Counted from the stretch's first letter, positions 46,068 to 57,051 are shown. The stretch: 64,000 bases of DNA from JAXMAF01 sp046350555 (GCA_046350555.1 JAXMAF010000007.1:186001-250000), one strand, 5' to 3'. Numbers and translations: made by a program. Notes: generated by a model from the letters alone, not told the origin.

Positions 46068-47117
46068 TCACGATGCCGTCGCCGCGCCGCGGACCGGCTG
46101 CTCCACGACGATGCGCCGGAGAATCCAAAGGCATCCAAGGTAGATCAGGAAGGCCGGAACGAGCCAGACGAGCCCGACGAAGGTGTGGAAATCGCCTTGC
46201 ACGGCGTTCACGTTCCAGACACCCAGCAGTCCGAGCGTGACGACGCGGAGCACGTTGACCGCGACGGCCACCGGCACGCCGAGGGCGACGAGCGCGACGC
46301 GCTGCCAGAGGTACGGCAGTCCCGCATACGCCATCGCGACGCCGAGCGCCAGGAAGGCCACGAGCATGCGCATTCCGGAGCACGCCTCCGCCACGTTGAG
46401 TGGATGGGCGATGCCATTGCTCCAGACGGTGAGGACGTTGCCGCTGCGGTCGACGTCGAGCCCGATGACTCCAAGCAGCAGGTGCGCCCCGACCGCGGCG
46501 ATGTCCTGGAGCTTGAGCGTCACCACGTCCATCGCCTGCTTCGAGACGGTCTGGCCGAAGACGATGACGTAGGCGATCGGAAACCAGAGGATGCGCATCG
46601 CCTTCCAGCCGAAGACGAGGAGCACGATGCCGAAGAGCGCCAGGCCGACGCCGGCGCCCCGCAGGTTGTGATGCCAGAGGGCCTGTGGCCCGACGACGCA
46701 GAGCGCGTACCAGCCGACGCCGAGCAGCAGCGGGACGAGTCCGATCCAGGTGGTCTTCGTCGGCGTCGCCGCGAGGTCGTCGCGCCGGATCCAGACGAAC
46801 CACCCGGCGATCAAGGGAATCGCGAGCGTGTGTCCCCAGTCGGACGGCTCGCGCAGCGCCCAGCGCAGTTGCTGGCCGAGGAACTCCGCGAATGTCCAGC
46901 CGAAGATGAGAACCACGACCCCGCCCAGGACGAGCATGGTGGTGATCGACGTCCCGCCCCCCACCGCCTGCCCGGTCCCGACGTCCGGCGCCGACGGAGC
47001 GCCGCCGGACGTCGGCCCGCCGGCGCCAACCGAGACCGGTGCCGCGGCCGCGGCGCGCGCGGCCCCCGCGTCGGTGATTCGCGTGGACGGAGCGGTCTCG
47101 TTCGGAACGGTGCTCAT
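46068..47117 (-). CDS. Exosortase (XrtA/B-like transmembrane cysteine transpeptidase)
   Basis: The 349-residue protein has a disordered N-terminus (~1-55) and eight or so membrane helices. The catalytic residues of the exosortase/archaeosortase fold are visible: Cys246 in EACSGMR, Arg291 in VNVLRVV and His311 in DFHTFVGL. Exosortases cleave C-terminal sorting signals such as PEP-CTERM and pass the protein to a surface anchor. No PEP-CTERM tail is seen on any secreted protein in this window, so its substrates lie elsewhere or use another signal. Confidence 0.9.
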   Translation of the reverse strand: MSTVPNETAPSTRITDAGAARAAAAAPVSVGAGGPTSGGAPSAPDVGTGQAVGGGTSITTMLVLGGVVVLIFGWTFAEFLGQQLRWALREPSDWGHTLAIPLIAGWFVWIRRDDLAATPTKTTWIGLVPLLLGVGWYALCVVGPQALWHHNLRGAGVGLALFGIVLLVFGWKAMRILWFPIAYVIVFGQTVSKQAMDVVTLKLQDIAAVGAHLLLGVIGLDVDRSGNVLTVWSNGIAHPLNVAEACSGMRMLVAFLALGVAMAYAGLPYLWQRVALVALGVPVAVAVNVLRVVTLGLLGVWNVNAVQGDFHTFVGLVWLVPAFLIYLGCLWILRRIVVEQPVRGAATAS

Positions 47118-47408
47118 GCCATGGTTCGTCTGAGGAGAGCCGAGGCCTGGGGCCGAGGGAAGCGTTCCAACAATCGGGCCGACGGACGGGGCCAAGTTGC
47201 TCGTACGCGGCGGGCTGGCCGTGGTTCGCCGGTTGCCGGACACACGAACGGCTCGCCGCGACTCGCGATCCGCGTGCAAGGCAACGCGAGTGCGTCGACC
47301 CAGGTGACTCTGCGGGTACCCTTCGAATTCCGTGGGTGTCCCCGACTCCTCATTCCGAATTCCAAACTCCCATCGCGACGTGCCCGCACAATCAACCTGG
47401 TCGCTCCA
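47118..47408. other. Intergenic region upstream of the exosortase gene
   Basis: No gene is seen. It is less GC-rich from ~47,320 to 47,400 and holds a degenerate match to the 48-bp repeat motif (GGAATTCGGAA and GGAGTCGGGG on the minus strand). A promoter for exosortase/epsI could lie here but no clear -35/-10 pair is visible. Confidence 0.4.
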
Positions 47409-49256
47409 CTAGTTGTTGTTTCCAAAGTTCTCGGGCGGAGGCCCGAAGACATCGTTTCCGAAATTCCGGTCCAGGAGGAAGCCGAAGCCGTAGGTCATCC
47501 GGAACCCGTTCCTGAAGATCGCCAGCGGCGTGGCCCAGAAGTTCGTCCCGATGATGATGTGATCGCCGGGCTTGAGCAGGATGTCCGGCTCGGTTCGGCG
47601 GCGGATTCCGCCGAGGTTGAGCCGCACGGTTGCTTCGCGGTACTCGCCGATCGTGCGGGTGAGGTCGACCCGCTCCGGGATGGCGATCGGTCCGAGGCCG
47701 CCTGCGGCGGCGACCAGGCGACTGAGGGTCAGTCCGCCGGTCGGTGGCAGGTCGTAACTGCCCGGACGGAGGATTTCCCCTTCGATGTAGACGAATCCGA
47801 CTTCCTTGGCCTGCACATAGATCAGGTCGTTCGGCCGAACGACGACGTTCAGCCGGCTGTCGCCCGAGATGAGCTTCTTGTAGTCGATCTCGATGATGCG
47901 CTCGGCGAAGAGCGGAGCGCCATCCGGGCCGGTGGCCGACGCGGCTTCCTCGGCCGAAACGACGTCGTCGAGGATGTCGTCGCCGCCCGGAACCGCGATC
48001 GAACCGCCGGGCGCCGCCGTTGCGGCCGTTCCGGTTGTCGTGTTCGCCCGCGGACCGGCGGCGCCCTCGACGGCCCCGTTGGGGCGCACACCGCCGGCGG
48101 GGACGCGCACCCATGCGTTGCGCGACTGATCGAAGACGAACGAGTCGCCGGCGGGCGCCGGACGTGCGTTCGACGCGCCTGGTTGGCTCGGTGGCGCCGC
48201 GCTCGGTTGACCGGTGCCCGCCTTGCCAGCGCTCGGTTGACCGGTCGCCCCCGCGCCGCGCGGCGGCACCGAGGTCGGCGGGGACTGCCCCGGCTTCGGC
48301 GCCCCGGGCGCGACGACGTCGTCGACATCGACAGGCGGCGCCGTGTTCTGCCGAAGCATGCCCATGGGTGGCTTCGGCTGCTCCGCCGGCGGCGCCCCGT
48401 TCGGCGGCGGCACCGGCGCGGCACCCGCCTTGTTGTCGAGTTGATTGATCAGCGATTCGATGTCGACGGGCTTCGGGGCCGACCCGGCGCCCGGCGTGGT
48501 CGGCTTGGCGCCGCCAGTCGCGGCCCCGCCTCCACCGGTGGTCGATCCGGCGCGGTTTCGATAGGGGGACGCGACCGACTCGTCGAGCGGCACGCGGCGC
48601 ACGATGTAGATCTTGTCCGTGACGTCCGCCACGCCACCGGCAATGGCGAGCGCTTCGAGCAGCCGCACATCGGGGCGGGTCAACCGATACGGGCCGGGGT
48701 TCGCCGCCGCGCGACCGAGCACCGTGAACTGCAGGCTTCGCTCCTCGTCGAGGGCGACGCTCACCTGCGGCTTCGGAATGAGCGGGCGAAGCCGCCGAAC
48801 GATCTCCTCCTGGACTTCCTGCGGCGTCATTCCGGCCGCGGGAATGTCGCCGATCGTCGGAAGCCGCACGTTGCCGTTCTGGTCGACTGGGCGCGTCGTG
48901 GTCGATGTCTCGCTGGCGCGCTGGAGCTCGTACACCTCGATGCGAAGCACGTCGCCCGGCGCGAGTCGGTAGAGCGCCTCGTTGGGCAACTGGTCCGCCT
49001 GCGTCGGCGGGGTGGCGTTCTTCCATCCGCCCGACTCGCCCTCGATCACATCGATGCGCGTGAGCACCGGCATCGTCGTCGGCGTCGTCGAGAACGATCC
49101 GGTCTTGGAGGGATCGAAGAAGCCGTTGACCTCGCATCCGACGAGCCCACCGAGCAGGCAGAGTCCGGCGAGCGCGCGCCGCGCGACCGGCGCGGCCATC
49201 GCACGCCAGGCGGCGCGGCACCGCACCGCGGCGGGAATCGCGCCGTCGCTTTCCAT
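47409..49256 (-). CDS. Wza-type polysaccharide export lipoprotein (OPX family)
   Basis: The product is ~615 residues. A lipoprotein signal (RRALAGLCLLGGLVGC) puts the lipid on Cys near residue 41, or residue 22 if the ATG at 49199 is used. The polysaccharide export domain follows (YRLAPGDVLRIEVYE, GNVRLPTIGDIPAAGMT), then SLBB-type beta-grasp segments (FTVLGRAANPGPY-like and YVQAKEVGFVYIEGEILRPG). Between the two SLBB parts is a ~230-residue Pro/Gly/Ala-rich linker with three short direct repeats, unusual for the family. It forms the outer-membrane channel for the polymer. Confidence 0.85.
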   Translation of the reverse strand: MESDGAIPAAVRCRAAWRAMAAPVARRALAGLCLLGGLVGCEVNGFFDPSKTGSFSTTPTTMPVLTRIDVIEGESGGWKNATPPTQADQLPNEALYRLAPGDVLRIEVYELQRASETSTTTRPVDQNGNVRLPTIGDIPAAGMTPQEVQEEIVRRLRPLIPKPQVSVALDEERSLQFTVLGRAAANPGPYRLTRPDVRLLEALAIAGGVADVTDKIYIVRRVPLDESVASPYRNRAGSTTGGGGAATGGAKPTTPGAGSAPKPVDIESLINQLDNKAGAAPVPPPNGAPPAEQPKPPMGMLRQNTAPPVDVDDVVAPGAPKPGQSPPTSVPPRGAGATGQPSAGKAGTGQPSAAPPSQPGASNARPAPAGDSFVFDQSRNAWVRVPAGGVRPNGAVEGAAGPRANTTTGTAATAAPGGSIAVPGGDDILDDVVSAEEAASATGPDGAPLFAERIIEIDYKKLISGDSRLNVVVRPNDLIYVQAKEVGFVYIEGEILRPGSYDLPPTGGLTLSRLVAAAGGLGPIAIPERVDLTRTIGEYREATVRLNLGGIRRRTEPDILLKPGDHIIIGTNFWATPLAIFRNGFRMTYGFGFLLDRNFGNDVFGPPPENFGNNN

Positions 49257-49383
49257 CGGGCTGCCTTCAACCGGGCCTCGGCTCACCATGCGCTCCACGC
49301 TTGTCCAATGAGGTTCGTCGCGCGATTCAGGGTACTTGATCGCGTCGAATCCGTCCAAAGTCCGGCGGCGGCGCCGCTCGCCG

Positions 49384-50466
49384 TCAATTGCCCTTCCATG
49401 GCCGCACGTCGATCGTCCACGCGGCCGGATCCGGCGTCTCGATCGAAAGCGACGCACGCTGCTCCTCCGCGAGTCCGGCGTTCTGCGCGAACTTGGAAAG
49501 CTTGATCGTCTTTCGATTGCCATCCTGCGACGTCGCCACGACGCCCACGGGCAGGAGCGTCTCGCGGTCGTAGAAGAGGTCGACCTGGGCAAAGTCCTCC
49601 GCCTCGCGCGTTCCCGCGATGGGCACCAGCCGCAGCGGACGCACCGCCTCGGCCTTCATCCCCTGGAGCAGGCGCGCGTCGGGCATCGGCGCCGCGCTGA
49701 CCAGGAAGCGCTCCAGCACGTCGGCCTTTCGCTGGCCGATCGGCAGCGGAAACGGACCTTCGCCGAGCCGCAGCGGATCGAACGACTTCCCGGGCGGAAC
49801 GAGCTGGCGCTTGATGAACTGCTTGCGCGTCGCGTCGACCTCGCACAGCCAGCCTTCGGCGAAGACGAATCGCTGATCGAGCTTGTCGCTGCGACCGTCG
49901 GTCGCAACGTACTCGTCGAAGAAGACCCCGAGTCGAACCGCCGAACCATCCTTCAGGTAGAGCAACCGGCCGTACTGGAGCTCGGCGCCGCCCGTGAGCG
50001 CGTCGAACTTCTCGTAGGCGACCGTCGCCCGGAAATCCCGGAGTTTCTCGGCGGCGTGCTCCAGCTCGTCGAGGAGCTTCTCGACCTCCGGTTCGATCAC
50101 GTGCGGTCCCGGCGCAGCTTGTCCCGGCGCCAGCGTCTGCACGCCCGGCGCCGCGGTGCCGGTGGCGGTGGCGGTCGCGGCCGGAACGGAAGGTGGCGCG
50201 ACGGGACCGACCACGGAGCCGGGAGGCGTGGCGGGTTGCGCCGCAGGCGTTGCGGAAGCCGGTGGCGTCGCCGAAGCCGGCGGCGCCGACCCTTGCGGAG
50301 CGGGGGTGGTGGACGAATCGGACGACGTGGCCGAATGCGGGGCGGCGGCATGGATGCCGACCGATGGCTCCGACGGCGCATGACCAGCGCAGGCAACGGC
50401 GACGACAACGAGAGACCAGAAGGCGGTCATGAGGAGGTTGCTCGCGAAGGTGGGCGTTCCAGGCAT
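49384..50466 (-). CDS. Exported LolA-like lipoprotein-binding-fold protein
   Basis: The product is ~360 residues. A signal peptide (LLMTAFWSLVVVAVACAG) is followed by ~90 residues of Pro/Ala/Thr-rich linker. Residues ~125-350 resemble the LolA/LolB fold: LRDFRATVAYEKFD, LQYGRLLYLKDG, QRFVFAEGWLCEVD and a late LFYDRETLLPVGVV. Proteins of this fold bind lipids or lipoprotein tails in the periplasm. The start could also be the ATG at 50430. It lies upstream of the Wza-type gene on the same strand. Confidence 0.7.
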   Translation of the reverse strand: MPGTPTFASNLLMTAFWSLVVVAVACAGHAPSEPSVGIHAAAPHSATSSDSSTTPAPQGSAPPASATPPASATPAAQPATPPGSVVGPVAPPSVPAATATATGTAAPGVQTLAPGQAAPGPHVIEPEVEKLLDELEHAAEKLRDFRATVAYEKFDALTGGAELQYGRLLYLKDGSAVRLGVFFDEYVATDGRSDKLDQRFVFAEGWLCEVDATRKQFIKRQLVPPGKSFDPLRLGEGPFPLPIGQRKADVLERFLVSAAPMPDARLLQGMKAEAVRPLRLVPIAGTREAEDFAQVDLFYDRETLLPVGVVATSQDGNRKTIKLSKFAQNAGLAEEQRASLSIETPDPAAWTIDVRPWKGN

Positions 50467-50614
50467 CCGACGGCGCCACGCGCCGCGGCGACCAAGCTGC
50501 CCGCCATTGTTGCCGGCTCGATGCCAAGACGGACGTCGATGCACCCAAGTTCATTCCTTTTCGGACGGACCGGCCTGGAGCGTGCACATCGGGGGTCATC
50601 CGCGGATCTCGCGG

Positions 50615-50620
50615 TATCCT
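50615..50620 (+). promoter_or_regulatory. -10 box of a probable near-leaderless promoter (Rid protein)
   Basis: TATCCT, ten bases before the ATG at 50631. Confidence 0.45.
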
Positions 50621-50630
50621 GCGCACGTCG

Positions 50631-51092
50631 ATGCAACTGCGAACCCTTCCCGACGGCCGCGTGCTCCTCGATTCCGGTTCACGCTGGGAACCGCTCATGG
50701 GCTACAGCCGGGCGGTGCGGGCCGGACGGACGATTCATGTCGCCGGGTGCGTCGGAATCGAGTCCGATGGCAGGTATGCAGACTCGCTGCGACGGCAGAC
50801 GGAGCGATGCATCGAGCGAATCGACGAGGCGTTGGCGCCATTTGGCGTTGGCGTGGACGCGATCGTCCGACTGCGGATCTACACGACGTGCATCGAGCGC
50901 TGGGAGGAGATCGCCGCGGTGGTCGGCCCCCGCTTCGCGACAACCCGTCCCGCCAATGCGCTGATCGGGGTCGCCGCGCTGATCGACACGGCGGCGCTCG
51001 TCGAGATCGAGGCGGAGGCGTGGGCCGCGGAAGATGGTTCGGTCGCCCCCACGTCCCAAGGCGAGGTCGCTCGCCGGGGCCCGGGGGGTTGA
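50631..51092 (+). CDS. Rid-family (YjgF/YER057c/UK114) protein lacking the RidA arginine
   Basis: The 153-residue protein has the family pattern: GYSRAVRAGRTIHVAGCVG, the Q-T-x-x-C-I-x-R-I-D helix, VVRLRIYTT-like IVRLRIYTT and the terminal VEIEAEAWA. RidA enzymes hydrolyse reactive enamine/imine intermediates using an Arg in P-A-R-S. Here the segment is PANALIG, with Asn in that place, so deaminase activity is uncertain, as in other Rid subgroups. The last ~20 residues are an added Gly/Arg-rich tail. Confidence 0.85.
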   Translation: MQLRTLPDGRVLLDSGSRWEPLMGYSRAVRAGRTIHVAGCVGIESDGRYADSLRRQTERCIERIDEALAPFGVGVDAIVRLRIYTTCIERWEEIAAVVGPRFATTRPANALIGVAALIDTAALVEIEAEAWAAEDGSVAPTSQGEVARRGPGG

Positions 51093-51121
51093 TTGGGGTC
51101 CCTTCGGACGTGATCGTGTGC

Positions 51122-51709
51122 ATGGAAGCGCCCGAGGAGAGAACCCAAGTGACCACCCCGATCGATGGACCTCTGAACATGGACCCGCGGCGAGCGCACG
51201 CCACGCAACCGGCAAGCCACGTGGAAGCCATGGAGCGGAGTGCCGGGCAAGCGGTGCCGACGGCCACCGACACCGCGATCCACCGGCGCGTCGCGGCGTT
51301 GAGGCGCGCGGCCGAGCCGACCTGTGTCGCACGGCTTCGGTCGGGCTGGGCGGTGATGGGATCGCCACAGATCGTTCCCGGCTACTGCCTCCTGCTGCCC
51401 GACCCGGTCGTCCCGTCCCTGAACCACCTCGATCCGCCGGCGCGGAGCGTGTTCCTCGCGGAGATGACGCTGCTCGGCGACGCCGTGCTCGTCGCGACGG
51501 GCGCGTCACGCATCAACTACGAGATCCTGGGGAACCTCGAGCCAGCGCTCCACGCCCATGTCGTCCCGCGGCGCACCGACGAACCCGAGCACCTGCGAAC
51601 TCGCCCGATCTGGTTCTCCGACTGGGATGCCGCCCCGCCCTACGACCCCGCTCGACACGGCGCGATCGCGGCGGCGATCGCGGCCTGGCTGCATGCCCAC
51701 GGCGCGTAG
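51122..51709 (+). CDS. HIT-family hydrolase-like protein
   Basis: The product is 195 residues if the ATG at 51122 is used (51179 and 51230 are possible later starts). Residues ~55-190 contain SGWAVMGSPQIVPGYCLLLP, RINYEILGNLEP and LHAHVVPR. The last is the histidine triad motif with the first His replaced by Ala (A-L-H-A-H). The middle, nucleophilic His is kept. HIT proteins hydrolyse or transfer nucleotide phosphates. The substrate is unknown. It lies 29 bases after the Rid gene on the same strand. Confidence 0.78.
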   Translation: MEAPEERTQVTTPIDGPLNMDPRRAHATQPASHVEAMERSAGQAVPTATDTAIHRRVAALRRAAEPTCVARLRSGWAVMGSPQIVPGYCLLLPDPVVPSLNHLDPPARSVFLAEMTLLGDAVLVATGASRINYEILGNLEPALHAHVVPRRTDEPEHLRTRPIWFSDWDAAPPYDPARHGAIAAAIAAWLHAHGA

Positions 51710-51792
51710 CCGCCGGTGAAGCTCCGGCGGCGGGGTCTTCCCGAGGAGGGATGCTCGACGAATGTGCGCAACTTGACGGACACTACCAAGGA

Positions 51793-51880
51793 CACCACCC
51801 ATGCGTTCGACCCCACGCCTACGGCGACGTCTCACGGCGGAATCGGGTTGGGGGGCGCGAGAATCAACTGGGACGCGCAC
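51793..51880 (+). repeat. Dispersed repeat family A, copy 2
   Basis: This copy shares ATGCGTTCGACCCC, GACGTCTCACGGCGGAAT and GGGACGCGCA with the copies at 8057-8163 and 62523-62632. It begins ~84 bases after the HIT gene stop, in the same orientation as that gene. Confidence 0.8.
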
Positions 51881-53590
<1,710 letters not shown>

Positions 53591-54174
53591 TCGTTGCACG
53601 CGATCGAGTTGACTCGAACGCGAATGCTTCGACTGAAGGTTGCCTGGCGACCGTGCGATCGGTGGGGCGAACCCCGCCGTTCCCACGGTCGGTCGCGCCG
53701 AGTCCAGACGCTCGTCTTGCGACGGGCGCACCAAGCCGATCTCGCCTGAGCGAAACCGACCCGGATGCTCGACGCCGACAGGTGGCTAGACCTGTCGGTG
53801 ATTCTCGGACACCGCTACCAGCCGAACACACCCGACGGCCAGCGTGAACTGGTCCGACGGACGGATCGACAGACGGCGGTCCTTCTGGAAAAGACCACTT
53901 GTTGGCATCACAAGGATGTCCGATGGACGTCGGCTGTGAAACCAACGCCCATGGGTTTCCCGAGTTCGCCAGTCGTGTGAACGACGGGCGGCCCGGGCCA
54001 CATCCTCGCGGCGTACCCAACTGTTCACTTGTCAAAGATGGCCAGCAACGATAGCCCCGCCGGCTGGGCACGACCTCTCTCCAAGGGCCTTTGCAGGCCC
54101 TTCGGCATCCTTTCGGAAGCCCCTTCGGAGTGACGTCGACCCAAGGCCGCGACGGGAGACATCGCTGGCTGGGA
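53591..54174 (-). other. Long 16S precursor leader
   Basis: About 580 nt separate the promoter at 54181-54208 from the 16S 5' end. There is no coding sequence. It contains an antiterminator boxA-like motif and several stem-forming stretches, presumably RNase processing sites. Confidence 0.6.
54027..54040 (-). promoter_or_regulatory. boxA-like rRNA antitermination motif
   Basis: CATCTTTGACAAGT on the minus strand, inside the 16S leader, resembles the boxA sequence (TGCTCTTTAACA) bound by NusB/NusE. nusB is encoded 7 kb away in this window. Confidence 0.4.
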
Positions 54175-54180
54175 GGGGAC

Positions 54181-54208
54181 AGTATACCGATCACCCAAGG
54201 CCTGTCAA
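54181..54208 (-). promoter_or_regulatory. Consensus sigma-70 promoter for 16S rRNA
   Basis: TTGACA (54208-54203) and TATACT (54186-54181) are separated by 16 bases, the best -35/-10 match in the window. The -35 box contains the comF stop codon (TGA, 54207-54205), so comF and the rRNA promoter overlap. Confidence 0.8.
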
Positions 54209-55200
54209 GACGCTTCGGTGATTCTTTCACCCGGCGCAGGCCGGCTGGCCGAGCCATTTCGTCGAACGGGTTCCGTTTGGATATCGGGGGTCCGCTCCGC
54301 GACGGCGAGCACCGCGACGACGACCCGGGCCGGATGCATCCGCTCCAGCCGCCGCACCGCGGCCGCGAGGGTCGAACCGGTCGTCCGCACATCGTCCACG
54401 AGGATGACCACGCGGCCGGCCACCCCCCAACCCGGCCAGCGGTTTCGAGGCTTGACGAGTCGCTTCCACCACTCTGGCGGCGCCGGGCGAACGGCGATGC
54501 CCGTCCCGCCGCGCCGCCGGCGGACCACCGCCGATTGACGGACCTGCACGGCAGCGGCCCGCCGCCGAAGCGGCTGGATGAGCTCTCCCGGCAACGCCGC
54601 GGCCACGCCTGCGGCGATCACCGCGGCGTGATCGATGCCGCGATGCCAGCGTCGCACCGCGGGCATCGGCATCGGGACGACCACCGGAACATCCCGCGTC
54701 GGACCGACCGCAGCGGCGACCGCTCGCCCGAGCTCTTCGCCGAGCAGCATGCCCATCTCGGCCCAGCGACCATACTTGAGGCGCAGCGTCCAGTCCCGGA
54801 GCGGGCCTTGATAGCGTCCGAGCCGAACAACCAGCGCTCCCAGTTGCGGCTCGCCGTCCCCGGCGCAGCGCACGCAACCCTCCGGCGTGCGCGGTCCGGC
54901 GAGGATCGTGCTCCCGCATCGCACGCAGTAGCGTTCCGGCGGGTCGGGCGCCCAACCGGACTCGACCAGCGCCACCGTCGCCGGCGGAACCCTCCAACGC
55001 AGCAGATCGCGATCGATGGTGCCCAGCCACGAGCCGCACCATGTCACGAACCGCGCTCGGTTGCTCGCGACGGCGACAGCGGAGGCCGGACCATCGGACG
55101 ATCCCAAGCGGCATGATGGAACGTCGGGAGCGTCGCCTTCGTGCGCGGGAACATCGGGCGGCGAGCGGCTGGCCGGATCGGCGTCGAGACTCGATCGCAT
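54205..55200 (-). CDS. comF: ComF-family phosphoribosyltransferase-like protein
   Basis: The product is ~331 residues. A zinc-ribbon-like CVRCG...CVRCAG pair (~120-145) precedes a phosphoribosyltransferase fold with RLKYGRWAEMGMLLGEEL, VVPMPMPAVRRWHRG and the PRPP-type motif VVILVDDVRTTGSTL (~285-300). ComF proteins act in DNA uptake or salvage, and no other competence gene is seen. ATG 55200 is chosen because TACAAC lies six bases upstream. An earlier ATG would add 27 unlike residues. Confidence 0.85.
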   Translation of the reverse strand: MRSSLDADPASRSPPDVPAHEGDAPDVPSCRLGSSDGPASAVAVASNRARFVTWCGSWLGTIDRDLLRWRVPPATVALVESGWAPDPPERYCVRCGSTILAGPRTPEGCVRCAGDGEPQLGALVVRLGRYQGPLRDWTLRLKYGRWAEMGMLLGEELGRAVAAAVGPTRDVPVVVPMPMPAVRRWHRGIDHAAVIAAGVAAALPGELIQPLRRRAAAVQVRQSAVVRRRRGGTGIAVRPAPPEWWKRLVKPRNRWPGWGVAGRVVILVDDVRTTGSTLAAAVRRLERMHPARVVVAVLAVAERTPDIQTEPVRRNGSASRPAPGERITEAS

Positions 55201-55313
55201 GACGGCGTTGTACACGCGAATCTGGCCATTCCCGGAATTGCCGGGTTTCCACGCCGCTCCGCCTGCGCGCCATGACGGCATGACGGATGACGGATGGTGG
55301 CATGACCGCCTGC

Positions 55314-55319
55314 TATGCT
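55314..55319 (+). promoter_or_regulatory. -10-like hexamer before the AarF/UbiB gene
   Basis: TATGCT, 12 bases before the ATG at 55332. No Shine-Dalgarno sequence. Confidence 0.4.
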
Positions 55320-55331
55320 CGCGCCGAGCGC

Positions 55332-57026
55332 ATGGCCATCGGTCTACCCATCCACAACGCCCTGCGCAACGTGCGGCGATACCAGCAAGTGCTGCGCGTG
55401 CTCGCCCGCCACGGCTTCGGCAGCTTCGTCCAGGAGACCGGACTCGATCGGCTCGTCGAGCGCGGCCGGCACCTCTTCGGCGGCGAGGTCTCGCCGACGG
55501 CGCACCTCACGGCACCCGAGCGCGTGCGCCGAGCCATGGAAGAGCTGGGACCGACCTTCATCAAGCTGGGCCAGATCCTGAGCACGCGCCGCGACCTCGT
55601 TCCCGACGAGTGGGCCGAGGAATTCTGTCACCTCCAGGACAGCGTTCCGCCCGTCGACTACAAGCTCATCCGGGCGTGTCTCGACGAGGACCTCGGCGAG
55701 GAGATCGAGACGCTCTTTCGATCCATCGACGAGACGCCCCTCGCCGCGGCGTCGATGGCCCAGGTGCACGCCGCCGAGCTGGCCGACGGCCGGCGCGTCG
55801 TGCTCAAGGTGCTGCGGCCCGGCCTGCACGACATCGTCGCGGCGGACATGGAGGCGCTCCGGTTCATCGCCCACCACGTCGAGGAGCGGTTCAAGAACCT
55901 CGGCTTCAGCCCGGTCGCCGCCGTCGACGAGTTTGCCCGCCAGCTTCGCAAGGAGCTGGACCTCACGCACGAGGGACGCGCGACCGACCGCCTGCGCGCC
56001 GCGTTCGCCGAGGACCCGCATGTCGGCTTTCCGGAGGTGCACTGGCCGGCCTCGACCAAGAGCGTCCTCACCCTCGAGCGCATCGAGGGAACGCCGCTCT
56101 CTCGCGTCGACATCGCCTCGATTCCCGAGGCCGACCGCAAGGCGGCGGTGAACCACGGGGCGCGGGCGGTCCTGCGGCAGTGTCTCGAACTGGGCTTCTT
56201 CCACGCCGATCCGCACCCGGGCAACCTCTTCGTGCAACCAGGCGGACGCATGGTCTTCATCGACCTGGGAATGACCGGGCAGGTCGAGCCATCGACGCGA
56301 CACCTGATCGCCAAGCTCGTCCATGGCGCGGCGGTGGGCGACGTCGAGGAGGTGGCGAGCGCAGCGCTGGCCATCGGCGACGTCGATCCGATGCAGGTGA
56401 ACGAGCGCCAGCTTCGCCAGGACATCCAGGAGATCGTCTCCCTCTTCCAGGACGTGCCGCTCGAGCGCTTCAACCTTGCGCAACTGCTCGAGCTCTTCTT
56501 CGGCGCGCTGCGGCGGCACCACGTGCGCGTTCCGGCGGACCTGGCGCTGCTCATCAAGGCGCTGGGCTCGATCGAAGGCGTCGGGAAGATGCTCGATCCC
56601 AGCTTCGACATGGTCGCGTACGTCCGCCCGTACATCGAGCGCATCCTGCTGGAGCGGTCGAGCCCGCTCGCCCTGGCGCGACGGATGCGCGACACCTCGA
56701 TCGCCTACGCCGAGCTGGCGGAGTCGCTGCCCGGGGAAGTGAGCGACCTGCTCACCCGCCTGCGCCGCAACCGGCTCGCGATCAACCTCGAGCATCGCGG
56801 GCTCGGCCATGTCACGCTCGTGCTCGAGCACGCGAGCCGCAACATCGCCTTCGCGCTGGTGATCGCGGCACTCCTCGTCTGCGCCGCCCTGCTCATCCAC
56901 GCGGCGCGCGAGGGCTACACCTTCTACATCCTCGGCATCTGCGGCTTCGTCATGGCCGGCTTGCTGGGGCTGCTCATGCTCAGGGCGAACCATCGCTTCA
57001 GCCGGCGAAACCTGACGCCGAAGTGA
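55332..57026 (+). CDS. AarF/UbiB/ABC1-family atypical kinase
   Basis: The product is 564 residues. The family-specific KLGQILSTRRDLVPDEW (K-x-G-Q motif) lies near residue 80. The Ala-rich nucleotide loop appears as PLAAASMAQVHAA, and the catalytic HADPHPGNLFVQ and metal-binding VFIDLGMTG are all present. Two C-terminal membrane helices follow (about 500-545). Family members support ubiquinone biosynthesis or membrane-lipid homeostasis with ATPase rather than protein kinase activity. ATG 55332 is preferred; ATGs at 55287 and 55302 would add residues without family similarity. Confidence 0.9.
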   Translation: MAIGLPIHNALRNVRRYQQVLRVLARHGFGSFVQETGLDRLVERGRHLFGGEVSPTAHLTAPERVRRAMEELGPTFIKLGQILSTRRDLVPDEWAEEFCHLQDSVPPVDYKLIRACLDEDLGEEIETLFRSIDETPLAAASMAQVHAAELADGRRVVLKVLRPGLHDIVAADMEALRFIAHHVEERFKNLGFSPVAAVDEFARQLRKELDLTHEGRATDRLRAAFAEDPHVGFPEVHWPASTKSVLTLERIEGTPLSRVDIASIPEADRKAAVNHGARAVLRQCLELGFFHADPHPGNLFVQPGGRMVFIDLGMTGQVEPSTRHLIAKLVHGAAVGDVEEVASAALAIGDVDPMQVNERQLRQDIQEIVSLFQDVPLERFNLAQLLELFFGALRRHHVRVPADLALLIKALGSIEGVGKMLDPSFDMVAYVRPYIERILLERSSPLALARRMRDTSIAYAELAESLPGEVSDLLTRLRRNRLAINLEHRGLGHVTLVLEHASRNIAFALVIAALLVCAALLIHAAREGYTFYILGICGFVMAGLLGLLMLRANHRFSRRNLTPK

Positions 57027-57051
57027 CGGACGAGGCCACCGACGAGCCACA

